A stretch of DNA of 64,000 nt, from NCBI GenBank assembly GCA_013397935.1, contig VZRN01011464.1, positions 197,331-261,330 on the forward strand, written 5' to 3'. Below, piece after piece: positions 1 through 11,624 of this stretch (its first letter is position 1; the number at the start of each line of letters is the position of its first letter). This DNA comes from Dasyornis broadbenti (taxonomy: Eukaryota > Chordata > Aves > Passeriformes > Dasyornithidae). Below the pieces are notes generated by a model. The model was not told the DNA's origin, did no database searches, and saw nothing but the letters and a program-made list of their open reading frames with translations. A program made the position numbers and the translations under genes.

Positions 1-128
1 CCCCCCCCACCAAGTCCACTTGTCAATGTGTTAGTAGTATAACCTGGGTACATGACAGTACTGGAGAAAATAACTACATTATACAGCAATGCATTTTTGA
101 GATGTAATCTACATTTTAAAAGAGATAC

Positions 129-237
129 GCGGGGTTTTGTGGTGGTGGTCTGGTTGTTGGAAGGGTGAGTTTGGGTTTTTTGTTGTTGTTTTGCTTTGAG
201 GTTTTGATGTTTTGGGCTTTGGGGTTTTTTTTTTTTT
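129..237 (+). repeat. G/T-rich low-complexity tract ending in T13
   Basis: The plus strand is almost only G and T for about 110 bases and ends in a run of 13 T (225-237). G-runs of three or four occur at 131-134, 163-165, 173-175, 214-216 and 221-224, but the loops between them are too long for a canonical quadruplex. This is low-complexity sequence of unknown origin. Confidence 0.7.
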
Positions 238-1713
238 CACTGAGTTAGTTTTTGTTCTCTTTTATTTTATCAGAGAAAACAAACTCAGATTCATTCAGTC
301 CTTTGTTTATAATAACTCAGGATTCTATTTGTGCTTTTCACCATAGAAATTCCACTGGATATATATGAAATTGGTGATGAGATATAATGTGCAATCATCT
401 TTTCAGTGAAAGATTCAGTCATCCAACACACCCACATCAAATATAGCTGAAGGAGGGTAGACAGTCAGGCATATAAATTGCTTTGTGAAAGCAGTTTCAA
501 TCTCCTCTGACCAACAGAAAACCTCTGACCTACAGAACATAGTCTTACATCCCAGGAAGAAATCCTAGTTTCTAATTTGTTGAACACAGTCAGCAGGCAA
601 GGAAGGGGAGAACCTGGGAAGGTTCACTTCTACTCTGTGTGCTTAGAAGGCCTTTATTTCTTTATTAATACTGTTCTGATAGGAAGCACAAATCTGTTCC
701 AGGGAAAACATGAGGTACATCCCGTTAGGTGTCCTTGCCACTGATGCCTCTGTTGTCACTATGGGTCTTGCATTTTGGGCTACAAAGTGACTTTCAATGA
801 AGATGTCTCATGGCCTTCTGGATACACTTCCCTTGGATGATTCCACTGTGTAACTAGAGAGCAGAAGGCAGGCAACATCCCTGAAACAGCAGTATTTCCC
901 TTCATAAGATTGTTCCTAGAAGCCTAGACAGACTGAACTTCAAGAGAATGGAAACATTCGTATTTCCCATTGTTCCCTGTACTCATAAGCATATGGAATT
1001 TGTACCTTGAGAAGTACTTGACCTGTCCCCATAGGTTGTCAACCAAGTCCCAAGCACTAGAAATTTTGGTGACAGGCATCTAAACCAGACAGATCTCTTT
1101 CTACCCCAAGAACTCACCACATTAATTTTCCAAACAAAGAATTTCTCTGTAAACTTTGAAAGAGATGGCACAATTAGGGAAAATATCTTCATTGATTTAA
1201 ACAACTGTTTCTTAATAGCTACCTTTGATTTATTATACAGTCCATTTCTAAAATATTTATACTATCTATTTTGCCATTAACATGGAGGATGTAATGAAAG
1301 TGATCATAGTAATTAACAGTTTAAACATCTTTAAATCCAAAACAATTGTTTCAGAATGAAAAAATAATTGCCCACTGGGTGCTTACTTAATAGTTGTGTT
1401 AAATGCCATGTAGACAAGACTCCAGAAAATATTTCAAGCAAGCTAAAGTTGAAGAATTAACCCTTCTGAAGCAGTCTTCATAGGGTGGAAAAATTACATA
1501 AGTTATATAATTCTATGAATAAGTTTTCTCCTGTGCTCCACAACTACATGTGCTTTCCCCAGGTTGCACAACTACATGGACTTTTAGCAATGAATGTAGT
1601 GTTTATAAGTTGTGTTGATCTGGTGCAACTTGAGGCTAAGCCCAGCATTTATTCACAGCAGAAGACTGTACCCATACTCAAAAATTCACTTCAGCCTGTA
1701 CAGATTTGTCATT

Positions 1714-1776
1714 ACTCTCCCTTTTAATTTCTGTTCTGAAAATAATTAATGCTCTCTCACTTTTAATTTCTGTTCA
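1714..1776. repeat. Imperfect 39-bp tandem duplication
   Basis: A 16-base word (CTTTTAATTTCTGTTC) occurs at 1721-1736 and again at 1760-1775, with similar CTCTC-containing bases before each copy. The spacing is 39 bases. This is a local duplication with no named element. Confidence 0.6.
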
Positions 1777-4095
1777 AAAACCTCTGTCCCACTAAAACAT
1801 CTATTAGTGAGAAGGCATCCTGTCTCAATAACATAAATTCTCTTGGAGAATCCTTTTCCCACATAATAAATAGGTACACCAGAAAATATCCCATCTTGGG
1901 ATGCGTTTAGGCCAGTGTGTTTCTACAGCTGTATGTTTCCTGAGAAGAGTAAAACCTAATCTTTGTCATATATCATATGTTTCAAATCAACTAAAAACAT
2001 TAGCAGAAAAGTCTTATTTGCACAGTCAGTCCAAGGAGTCAAATCTACCATCTGAGAAAATGTCTGCAACCCTGAATCTTGTACTTTTGTATGCCTTCTC
2101 CTTGTGAAGCTCCAGACACGAAATTAATTTGATTAGTCCTTTTGTAATTTCTTTTTCTGCAGCTCTTAAGCCGTAAGAGGAAAATTACTGCCTCACTGAC
2201 TAGTACCTAGGAATATAGTAATAACAGCCATTTACATATTTGGAGTGTCACAAAAGAACACTGGACAAGATTATCATCATGTTTCAATTGAGTCTGATAT
2301 ACTTAGGTCCCAAGGTTTTGAAACTCATAATATTATTTAGTTAATAAGCACATAAGCTTGTTCATTCCTAGGATAGGCACAAATTTTATGTGTCTGCACC
2401 AATGCATTTACTCTGGTTCTACCAAAAATGCATATTGAGTTTTCTTGACTAATCTGCATGCCTCCATCAATGCTCTTATGCCTAAATGCAGATGGTGGTG
2501 GAGAAAAACAATGCTCTTGAATAAAATGTCAATAGTCACTGGAGAGACGAAGATGCCTTTGAAAATCTATAGAAAAAAGGTTGTGCCTGCCTATGTTTGA
2601 ACATTTAGGCAGAAAGACTGTCCCTGTAGAGGTCTCCAAAGACATCTGTCTCTTCTGGTTATTCAAGGAATTAAAGATGATCTTTTCAATTAGATACTAA
2701 AATGTATCCATAAATTACATGCCTAAGTTAAAACTCCTGAAGTTTAAAGCCTGAACATCAACAGGGTGTGTTCAATTAACCTATTTACTATAAACTGAAG
2801 TCATTGCATGAGAAAAAGAAGAATGCCTTTTCTTCTTTCTACTGTTTTTTTTGCCATAACAAGCCTCCTCCTGCTTGCTTTGCACTTTATTTTTGTACTG
2901 AGAATATGTTTTATCAGTATTCAGTATAGCTCTTCAAGTTACTTTACTTTTGGCATATAGTACAGACCTTGTACCTGCTATTCCCATTTGTGTTATAGTT
3001 GAAGTAGAAGCACACTTCATCTTAGCTCACACTGTCACATATATGCTACTGTTCATTCCTCCAGCTACAGGGCAAGAATATTTTTGTAAGTAGCCCTCAG
3101 TATGATACAGCTACTGGGACTTAGAATGACTTCTTCCAATTATCTTCTATAAAAAATATTTGACTAGAGACAATTTGTCAAGTGCAATTCAGGCTTTTAT
3201 AGTGATAACAAGTCCTTTCTTCTTATTTTTAAAGTATTAGCTGACAGAAAGTAATACACATACATCCAAAAAATAAACAGCATTGCCAAGGCACTCAGCA
3301 ACAATACTCTACATAATTGGGCTCATTTGAGCTCTTTGGTTTCTTATACATGCACATATCAAAAAGTTTAAAAGGATTTCATACAGCTTAAAACTTTCTC
3401 TTAAATATCATACTGCTATGCCTTTCATTGACCAATGTAGAACAGGTTTATGATTTACTTCTCTTTGGAAAATAAGTAGGAATAATCAAGCTTAAAGCAA
3501 GACTTTTTTGTATCCTATAACATATGCCTTCAGGAACTCAATTCTTTTAAGCTTTTCTCTCTCACAAAGACAGACACAGCTCCAGAGGACAAACATGTAT
3601 CCTGGAATTGAGTAAAAAGCTACTGAATATTCTGAGAAAAGCCTGTAATTATGACTTAAAGACCAATCTAATTCTAATTTTAGAGCCCTGAAGTAAGGTT
3701 TCAGAGCAAAGCAAAACAAGCAGGCCTAGAGGCATGGATTTAAGGTCTCCTCACCCGTGTCAGGTCTAGAGGGTCATTGTTCAACTATTGTTACTGTAGA
3801 CAAGAACAATTCTCTTGTCAGCTCTCTCTACTGCCACTGATCCAATGGCTAGTTGTAGATGGTAAAGATTCAGGGACACTAAGTGATTAAAAGCACCCTG
3901 CTACTGGTAGCACATTTTCCCAGATCAGTGAATGGTACATTTATTCCCTTAAATAAAAGTTGCCATATCCTTTTATAGTGAAAGATTAGAAGGAATTTCT
4001 GATTTACTTTTTGTACACAATCTGCTATTTTCTCCGTATTGACTGTTCCTTCTTTTATTCCCTAGAGCTTTAAATTCAACATTTCTTGTTCCTAG

Positions 4096-4218
4096 CTTCC
4101 TTTTTGTCTGGGGACCTGACTCTCATCTCCAGTCGTGTTGTCACCAGCTGATCTCTGGATCCCTTCAGCAGTGAGTGAGCTCCTACATTCTGGCCCAAGT
4201 TCAGTTTCCAAACAGGCT
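4096..4218 (+). other. Exon-like segment between consensus splice sites
   Basis: A pyrimidine-rich acceptor (TTTCTTGTTCCTAG, AG at 4094-4095) and a strong donor (GTAAGTAT from 4219) bracket 123 bases that are more GC-rich than their surroundings. The two plus frames I read through the segment are interrupted by stops (for example TGA at 4117). A coding exon is therefore unlikely; a non-coding RNA exon or a chance pair of sites remains possible. No partner exon is recognised nearby. Confidence 0.2.
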
Positions 4219-5194
4219 GTAAGTATAATCCATGTAACGTACACTGTAACAATCTCTGACATTACAAAGCCATGGACCCCAGCTGCAGTGATCACAGCCA
4301 GAAAAAATCTTCATGCTTTAAAGGGAAGACTGAGTCCTTCTCATTCACCTCTCCCTAGTGCCCTGAGTTTCCTACTCCTATGTCTGCACTTTCTTCTTGA
4401 GAAGAAACAGGAGGGAAAAGCAGCTGTAGAGCTTAATGAGGTTATAAGTCTTACCCTTAGATAAAACAGCGGTGTCCAGGAGACTTTTTCATCATTATAC
4501 TCCACTCTGATCAAGTAAGTGACTCGTAAGAGCAAACTCCAGGGGGAAAAGAAAAGAAAGAGCGCAGCTCAGTCTGCCCTTTCTGATGTAAATGATAAGA
4601 TTAAAATCAGAAATTACTTTCTAAATAAATACTGGCAAAATGATTGTTTGAAATACAGCATAACCTTTCTCATTCCAGTAATCTACGTGTTCTGTAATTC
4701 ACACTAAAATTTGGCAATTACTTTCACACCTCAACAAAGTTTAAATATGAGAATCCTTTAGTGACAGCTCAAATTATTAAACTATCATTTGAAAAAAAGA
4801 AGCTTTACAATCTGCCTGTTATGAAATATAAAAAATATTATTAAATTTAATTGTCAAAATAAAAATGCACTCATGCTTTCATTATTTATCCTTGATATTT
4901 CAAGTGTTTTTGTTTGTTTGCTGATTCAACAAACTTCAATATTTTACAGTCTTCCAGATACTAGTTATCATGACTTGAAAAAAGATATAATTATTGTTAT
5001 AATCAGTGTATTATCAGTGTAGCAGACAACAAAACCTAGCATATGCTACTGCTTATGCTGTCATTTAGTAAGATTCTAGGTATATGACAACATTAGACAG
5101 TTAGAGTCTGATGTAGAAATCAATCTTCTCTCATACAGTTATTACTGAAGTGACCCCTTTTTCAGATGCTACCCGCAGTTATCAAATTTGTCCC

Positions 5195-5255
5195 CTGCTT
5201 TGGAGCGGAGGTTGGACTAGAGGCCTGCATTACAACATATATTCTTCTATGAATG
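5195..5255 (+). mobile_element. CR1 3'-end relic
   Basis: The text GGTTGGACTAGA (5210-5221) followed after a short gap by 'attcttctatga' matches the end of the CR1 3' UTR in sense orientation, including the octamer-like tail. About ten to twenty bases between the two motifs are missing compared with the usual spacing. It is a severely 5'-truncated copy and its left boundary is uncertain. Confidence 0.6.
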
Positions 5256-6104
5256 ATGAAAGATATGAAACATGCAGCCTCCCTGAGCTGAAGGAAGAAT
5301 TTGTCTAGATTTAAATGTGGGGAGTTTTTGTACTGTGATGTTTTCATATGGGAAAGTTTAAACCATATTTGTTTTAAGAGCACTGCCAGGCCAGAAAGAA
5401 AAAATCAACAACATTTAGACATATTTAGCAATAATAGTTGAAACCCAGCTGGCTAATACTTGCCAACATTTTGAAGAGGAGAGAAACTGGTAGCTAATAT
5501 TCCAAGACAGAAAGAGCTAGAAAGAACTCTCTATACATGACTGTAATGTAACCTCAGTATCTTCTCCTACATCTGTTATTAAAATATGTTCTATTGGAAA
5601 AACTAAAAATTGCTGGTGCCTGACTCAGTTTAGGTCAACAGAGACATTTGTTCCTATTAGTTCCACTTGTTTTGTGTTCTCGTCTGATATTTACTATTTA
5701 TTCACTACTCTGATGAGGCTGAGATGTTGGGAAGGATTAGGAAAAGGTCAGGACAAGTAGAGTGTTCTGTAGGATACAAGAATTATGTCATTTATGGACA
5801 CTATTATTAAATTTGCATATACCATGTGTTTAAGAAAAGTAAGGCCAAGAGATTGGCCAATCTGGTTAGGAAAACTTTAACACAAGGGTGATGGGGTGAG
5901 GGAGTTGACAACTCACAAACAAGTGAAGAAGTAGTGAATCAAGTTTTCAAGCAAAGAAAGGTGATGTGGGCATGAAGTGCTTTATAAGCAACAAAACAGT
6001 GAAGGAGTTCCACTCCAAGCCTATGCACACAAATGAAGAGGTGCTAAGAGAGCAGCATAAGGGGAAACTCTCAGTGTTTACCTGGAAAATCAACACAACT
6101 CAGT
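5256..6104. other. Unique sequence upstream of the CR1 block
   Basis: Nothing is recognised up to about 5940. From 5940 to 6104 the sequence may be the decayed start of the CR1 second reading frame that is clear from 6105 onward, because it contains weak echoes of the same endonuclease start region. I could not place it firmly. Confidence 0.45.
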
Positions 6105-7124
6105 GCTTCTCTGAAGTGTCTGTACTCTACACAGAGAATGGGATACACAGGGAAGAACTAGAGGTCCATGTTCAGGGCAGATGTAGCTGGGATCATGGAG
6201 ATGTGGTGGGACAGCTCACACAACTGGGGTACTGTAAGGGAGGGATACATGCATGGATTTGGATATAGATACAGGGGAGGTACTCTGCTGGATTTGATAT
6301 TTATAAACAAAAAAGATCTTTTGAGGAATGTAAAGGTTTGAAAGCAGCTTTGGCTGCTGTGATCGTGAGATGGTGGAGTTCAGGATCCTGTGAGAAAGGA
6401 ACAAGACAAACAGTAGAATTACAATTCTGGACAACAGGGTAGCAGACTTTGACCTGGTCAAGGTTCTTCTCAAAGGAATCCATGGGGGATCATCCTGGAG
6501 ACAGGAGGGATCACGTCATCATTTCCAATATCACATTCTTCAAGCTCAAGAATGGTCCATCCCTATGAGCAGAAAATAAAGCCAAGGAGACAGGAGGCCT
6601 GCAGATGCACAAGGAGGTCCTCACAAATCTCAGGTTTGAAAAGGATGAGAAAGTGACTGGGAGTTGATCAACAGCATAAACTTTCTAAAAGCAAAACACT
6701 GCCTTACCCAGCTGATAGTGTGTTATAATGAAATGACTGACTTGGTGGATAAGGAGATATTTATCTTGACTTTAGCAAGGCTTTCATCACTGTCTACTCT
6801 AATATCCCCATTGACAAACTGATGAAATACAGGCTAGATAAGTGGACAGTGAGGCAAATTGAAAACTGGCTGCACTGCTGGGCTAAAAGCGTTGTAATTA
6901 ACAGCATGAACTTCTTCTGGAAACCAGTTACCACTGGTGTATCCTAGGGGCCAGTACTGTTTAAAGCTTTCATTAATGATCAGGATAAAGTTTACACTCT
7001 CAGGAGCTTTGCAAACAAAACTGGGAGGAGAGGCAGATAGACTAGGTGGATGTGCCGTCCAGACAAATCTCAACAAGTTGGAGAAATGGTAAAACAGGAA
7101 CCTCACAAAGCTCAGGAAAAGTGG

Positions 7125-7311
7125 AATTTTAAGTTCTTAAAGATAGCTTCCTTTTCTCTCTGTAGAAATTAAATCGTATTTCTTAATTCTCAGATATGTA
7201 CTTGAACGAAAAGCCTCTAGGTTATACATTAAATAGTTGTGGAAATTTCTGTTTCTTTCTTATGTGGAAGAAAGCTGTTTCCTTCTTATGTGGAAGAAAA
7301 AAGACAAGTGG
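7125..7311. other. 187-bp insertion inside the CR1, with possible 6-bp target duplication
   Basis: CR1 sequence stops at 7124 and resumes at about 7312. The hexamer AAGTGG is present at both junctions (7119-7124 and 7306-7311), which fits a target-site duplication. The insert is AT-rich and lacks terminal TG/CA or an obvious inverted repeat. It contains a 26-bp tandem duplication (7249-7300, about one mismatch). The identity of the inserted element is unknown. Confidence 0.5.
7249..7300. repeat. 26-bp tandem duplication
   Basis: Two adjacent copies start at 7249 and 7275. The shared core is TTCTTATGTGGAAGAAA, and there is a single T/C difference just before it. The near identity suggests a fairly recent local duplication. 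It lies inside the insertion in the CR1. Confidence 0.85.
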
Positions 7312-8727
7312 GTCTCCTGTACTTTGGAGGAATAACTGCATGCACCAATTCAGTTGGATTCAACAGGCTGGAAAGCAGCTCTGTGGAGAGGGACTAGGAG
7401 TCCTGCTGGACAACAACGTGGCCACAAGCCAGCAGTGCACCCTTGTGGCAAGGAAGGCTATCAGAAATCACTGATTGGAGTGAAGATAATTAACAACGTT
7501 GGTTGCAAACAGTGAATGCATCTAACACTTCTAACTAGCCATTAAAAATCTATGTTAAAACTATTTTAAAAAGTAATTTTAATGATCACTAAGGCATATC
7601 CATTTCATGGAGCCATTTAAAGATAACACCAGACAGCAAAATTTTAATAAAATTGAAAAAAATTCAGAACAAAGCATCTTTTTGTAAAGCGCAATATATG
7701 CTACAGCAATAATACTTCAAGAAGAAAATGACTGTAAGTTTCTAACAGATAATCTAATCTTCATCTTTAACCTGTTAAATTCGTATCCTCTGAAATTTGT
7801 TACCACAGTGACATTCTAAACTTCATCAATTATTTATCTAATCTGTTGCATGCATGCACTTGCCATCTTTTCTCTAGAATTATATATCAGCTAAAAATGG
7901 TTTCTATTGTCTAGGGACAGTCTGCTAACTTCCTACATTTGAAAGCCTTTATTTCATAGTCTGAATCCAGGTCTGACTTCCTTTGTTGTTTCTTCATTAT
8001 TCTAAGAAGGAAAAAACAAATTAACTTTCTTAAATCTTAAATTCCTAATTTTTGAAAGAAAAATGCATGGAAAACTGATTGAAATAATAAATAAACCTTA
8101 CCAAAAAATGATGATACTTACACAAAACTTTCAATGAAAATATTATCCTGACCTGGACTAATGAAAAGGTAGTAGTTTGACAAACTGTGAATATATGCTA
8201 AAAACCCCAGTCCAATAAGGAATTCCTACAGCTTTTTATCCTTCCTTTGTGCTGAAGGCCAAATGCACAGAGAATTAAGTAATCTTTTGAAAATATCCAT
8301 GGACATTGACTACTGAGTTTCAACCAGCAGTCAGTGATTTGGAAGCTATATATAAAAACAAAAGAAGATCATTGTAAGGTAGACCCCTGTGTTACCTACA
8401 TTGCCTATCACTTACATCTTCAGAACTGAGACCTTTAAAATCTCCCCCTTTTTGCTTTCCTATCTCTACACAAATGTTTTAGCTCTACTGGATGGGATGC
8501 CTCTGCCCCAGATGCTGCTGGAACTCTTATCCAAGCACCTCACAGCAGCCAACAAGCAGCAGAACACAAACACAGCACATGTCACTCAGAGCTCACCTGG
8601 CCTGGCAGCTTGTAGATAAGCACTTCTGAATCCTCTGCAAACCTCCAGTAAAATGTTGGTTATCTTTTCTGTATGTGTAAAGAATACCTAGAAACACTTC
8701 TTTTTAGATGTAATATTATACAACATT

Positions 8728-8760
8728 ACCAAGCAGTAGTTTCAAGTTTTGCTGCTTGGT
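8728..8760. repeat. Short perfect inverted repeat (9-bp arms)
   Basis: ACCAAGCAG (8728-8736) and CTGCTTGGT (8752-8760) are exact reverse complements separated by 15 bases. The structure could fold into a small hairpin in DNA or RNA. It is too short for a microRNA precursor on its own. Confidence 0.75.
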
Positions 8761-8830
8761 GTTTTACCTTGTTCCAATTCTGTTTATTTGTGTTAAATTA
8801 AGAGTTGACTTGTTGTTGAGCTATGGCATA

Positions 8831-8905
8831 ATATTTCACACCTTGTGAATTTAACAACACTCAGACTCTGCTGTTGTACCTACTCATGCACAAGGTGTGA
8901 ATTAT
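8831..8905. repeat. Inverted repeat with 13-bp perfect arms
   Basis: TTCACACCTTGTG (8835-8847) and CACAAGGTGTGAA (8889-8901) are exact reverse complements. The pairing extends outward to 8831/8905 with a single mismatch, making 17-base arms around a 41-base loop. No protein gene or flanking duplication is evident. It could be a relic of a small transposon with terminal inverted repeats or a chance palindrome. Confidence 0.75.
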
Positions 8906-9120
8906 AGCTTCATTACTCACACTCTGTCATTTCTTATTGTTTAAGCATTATGTTGAGGTCAGATAGAAAGATGGATTTGTTTTAAGTTTTGTTCCTGTCA
9001 ATTAAAACTCACTTTGAATGTTTCACAGTAATAGCTTGTCATCAAAAGAATAAATTATTTAAGAACAAGCAATTCCTAATATGTTTTAGAAGTGCACAAC
9101 TGTTGGCACAGAAGTCCAAG

Positions 9121-9220
9121 ATCATGGAATCATAGAATGATTTGTGTTGGAAGGGACCTTAAAGATCATCTAGTTCCCATCCCCCTGCTGTGGGCATAGC
9201 CACCTTCCACTAGACAGAGG
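9121..9220 (-). mobile_element. CR1 3'-end relic, minus strand
   Basis: The octamer-like start (repeated 'atcatrgaat') followed by GGAAGGGACCTTAAAGATCA and the 'cacsttccactaga' segment is the 3' UTR of CR1 read antisense. Similarity to the family stops near 9220, so only about 100 bases of this 5'-truncated copy remain. Confidence 0.85.
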
Positions 9221-10384
9221 ACTGCAATCATCCTGACTGTGGTCAGTTCACTGACATTCCAGCTGCCCAGACAGGTTTTTTGACAAAGATTAGTACTTCT
9301 AATTGGCAGCTCCAACCTGGCTGTCTTTGGTGACCTGTCTGAATACGAGAATAATATCACAATTCCCTGACTGAGGGATGATTATAGGTTCTAATTCTCT
9401 GTTTTGAAAGAAGCCCAAGTTCTTGGAGAAAATATTTGAAGGCCTCTTTCTAATTAGATGTTTATCTATTGGGAAAATATTTAAATTGTTACTGAATTTT
9501 TCCTCAAATACTGGTATATCACTATTTTTTTTTCTTTGTCGGTGTTGTTTTTCATCATTGTTGCTCCAAATATGAAAGCCCTGTGCTTGTTTTCTACAAT
9601 CATTCAATCTTCTTGCCGCCATAATGTGCTTTTGAAAACTGATACAACCTCCTTGTCAAGAAAGAAGGAATTATCATCCATTCTGTTGAAACTGTTTTAA
9701 TACACAGCAGAGAAACCTGGAAACTTCACATAGGAAGAAAATAAAATCTTTCAATCATACATGTTTTTAAAAACTTCACATCAAGGTTGGAAGAAGTAAT
9801 ATTTCCAATTGAGCCAAGGACTTAGTGCCTTCATTCTTAAAATACAAGAAAAAAAAGAAAGTAAAACTCTAATCATCAAGAAAATAAACTCCATGAAAAT
9901 AGTGCATAATTTCCTTCATAAATGTACCTCAAGATAATTTTATATGCCTTGCAAATGTTTAAAATTCATTTGTCAATGTATATATTCTATTTTGGAATGC
10001 TCTCTGACTGTTAAGAAAATAGATTATTAAAATATAAGTTTATTTTCATTTTAAGTTTGACACTATTTTGTAGGAAGAGGTATTTTATTTAACTTTTTTC
10101 CTTTTTTTTCTTTTTTTCCTAAAGCTTGATATAACTATGAAATTAGATAAATAATGAGAAGACTATCTTCAGGCACTCTAGATTTAAAAATCAGGCAACA
10201 AGTTACACAAGAAAAAGCAGTTTTGCATTTTTTTTCCAGGGTGCACCTAAACTGAAATCATGACATGTTTAAGAATTTAGTTCCACGATGTGGCTGGATG
10301 GCTCATCTCATGTTTGGAAACAAATCATGCTCACTGGGTCACTGTGACTTTCTCCTGTGTTTGAGATTCTTATGTGTACAGCCA
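9221..10384. other. Unique sequence
   Basis: No gene or repeat is recognised. The minus-strand frame at 9299-9622 (107 codons) has no recognisable domain. It begins next to the CR1 tail, and its length is within what chance gives here. Confidence 0.55.
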
Positions 10385-10590
10385 TGATTTGTTTTAAGTC
10401 CAGGATCTGTGCTCTACTGCTCTCTTTCTTCCACCCTGCAAGATCTTGAGCTCCAATGTTTTGTGGTCACTACTGCCAGGACTGTCACTCTTTATCACAT
10501 CCCAACATGTTCTTCCTTGAACAGTAGCACTCAATGGTACTGGTGGAGTAATGATGGGACAGACTCCCAGGACATCAGTAACCTCCATTT
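10385..10590 (-). mobile_element. Old CR1 ORF2 fragment (end of endonuclease), minus strand
   Basis: Read on the minus strand, the segment contains the CR1 pattern 'aacaaggaagaa...gtgacca..aaa..tggagctcaagatct' followed by 'cctggactt'. This is the region joining the endonuclease and the linker. It is strongly diverged. It lies on the 3' side of the next minus-strand piece (10680-10985), although this part of ORF2 should lie 5' of that piece. It is therefore either a separate insertion or a rearranged part of one. Confidence 0.6.
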
Positions 10591-10679
10591 TACATGGTAG
10601 GGTTTATGTCCAGTGCTTGATCTCCATGTACCTCTTGTTTAAACTGTGTTGAATATTACCATATCTTGCTGGCTGCAAG

Positions 10680-10985
10680 GACACTGAAATGGAGAACAGT
10701 ATTCGAGTACCAATTTTGTCTGTGGTATGTAAAGAGGCCCAATCGCTTTTTATTTGTATTATCCACTTCATATATGCCTCTACAAAGATTTTTCTTAGGC
10801 CCTTTCACTGCAGTATTGTGCTAAAAGTTCATGCTGATTAGCTACAACGACCCCTAAAGCCTTCTATGGATCACTGCTTTCCAAGACAAAGTGTTGTTAT
10901 TGATTAATAATCATCCTGCATTTTTCCCTACATTTAGTTTCACAGCAACTGAAATACTGGAGCTTCTGTTTGGCTGACATTGAAG
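10680..10985 (-). mobile_element. Ancient CR1-type LINE 3' region, minus strand
   Basis: The order of motifs read on the plus strand (near 'cagtattcgagtacc', then 'gttcatgctgattagc', then 'aacgacccctaaagcctt', then 'aatcatcctgcatttt') is that of the 3' part of old sauropsid CR1 elements seen antisense. Divergence is much higher than in the copy at 11625-12236, so this is an older insertion. The boundaries are approximate. Confidence 0.55.
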
Positions 10986-11624
10986 GTAGAAAGTTTTTAA
11001 GTACCCTAAATCCACCTCTGATTTTATTTGACTTAATTATATAAGTCTCTGATTTACAGTTACCAAGCCACATTTTCAGCTAATGTAAATCAAGGTGACT
11101 TGCTGTTTACCTCGAGTAATGATCTATTCCACACACTACAGTTGCTTAAAAGAAGCACAGAGAAGACATCTATATGATATGCATTATTGACTACTTTACA
11201 CATAATAAATTAAGATTAATATTAAACATTATATTGCATAAAAGGTGAACTTACAACCATTTGGGAAAATGAGGAATCAGATGTCCTAAATGCATAGAAA
11301 TTAAAATTATTTTTTAAATCAAAACACTGAATGCTCTGACAGATGACATTGGCATAAGGCCATTGCTCCTCTGGGGTTTTACTTCTCTATTTCAGTGAAT
11401 CCACCTACTCCTTACTCCTATAAATAAATATACATGCTTGATAAGCTTTTATCTTTCCCAGAATGGACTCCTGTGATTCTTCTATTCTCAGTCAGAAGGC
11501 ACTGTAAATGCATTTTCCTCATTAGGTGGTACAAATTCAACTATGTAATGGTAATCATTTAATGCCTGTATGAACACAACAGCCCTTAAAACTCATTCTT
11601 AAAAGACAATGTCAAAAAATTTAC
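10986..11624. other. Unique sequence between CR1 relics
   Basis: No gene or named repeat is seen. The stretch is AT-rich and has no long reading frame. Confidence 0.55.

Larger units (their letters stand above)
1..5194. other. Unique AT-rich non-coding stretch
   Basis: No gene is recognised. Reading frames here are short (up to 109 codons at 4135-4464), occur on both strands over the same bases, and resemble no family I know. Local structures are a G/T-rich tract (129-237), an imperfect 39-bp tandem duplication (1714-1776) and a splice-site-bounded segment (4096-4218), each listed separately. The remainder shows no repeat I can name. Confidence 0.6.
6105..7472 (+). mobile_element. Rearranged CR1 LINE (ORF2 relic), plus strand
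   Basis: Several CR1 ORF2 segments lie in order. The start of the endonuclease is at 6105-6245 (pattern around 'gagatgtggtgggacagctcaca'). The end of the endonuclease and the linker are at 6275-6640 (LLDL.TN-like region, then 'gatggtggagttcaggatcctg'). The reverse transcriptase is at about 6696-7124 and its C-terminal part at 7312-7472. Within the RT, a DFSKAF-like stretch lies near 6770 and a G-PGxVLGP-like stretch near 6940. The place where the catalytic FADD motif should be (about 7008-7020) is short by a few bases, so both aspartates are gone. The middle of the endonuclease and several hundred bases before the RT are deleted. No 3' UTR follows. Many stops and frameshifts show it is inactive. 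Confidence 0.85.
7473..9120. other. Unique AT-rich sequence
   Basis: No gene or named repeat is recognised. Short reading frames (up to 76 codons at 8389-8619) have no family resemblance. Two inverted repeats at 8728-8760 and 8831-8905 are listed separately. Confidence 0.6.

Noticed and set aside
129..237. G/T-rich tract considered as a G-quadruplex
   Set aside because: The loops between G-runs of three or more are too long for a canonical quadruplex.
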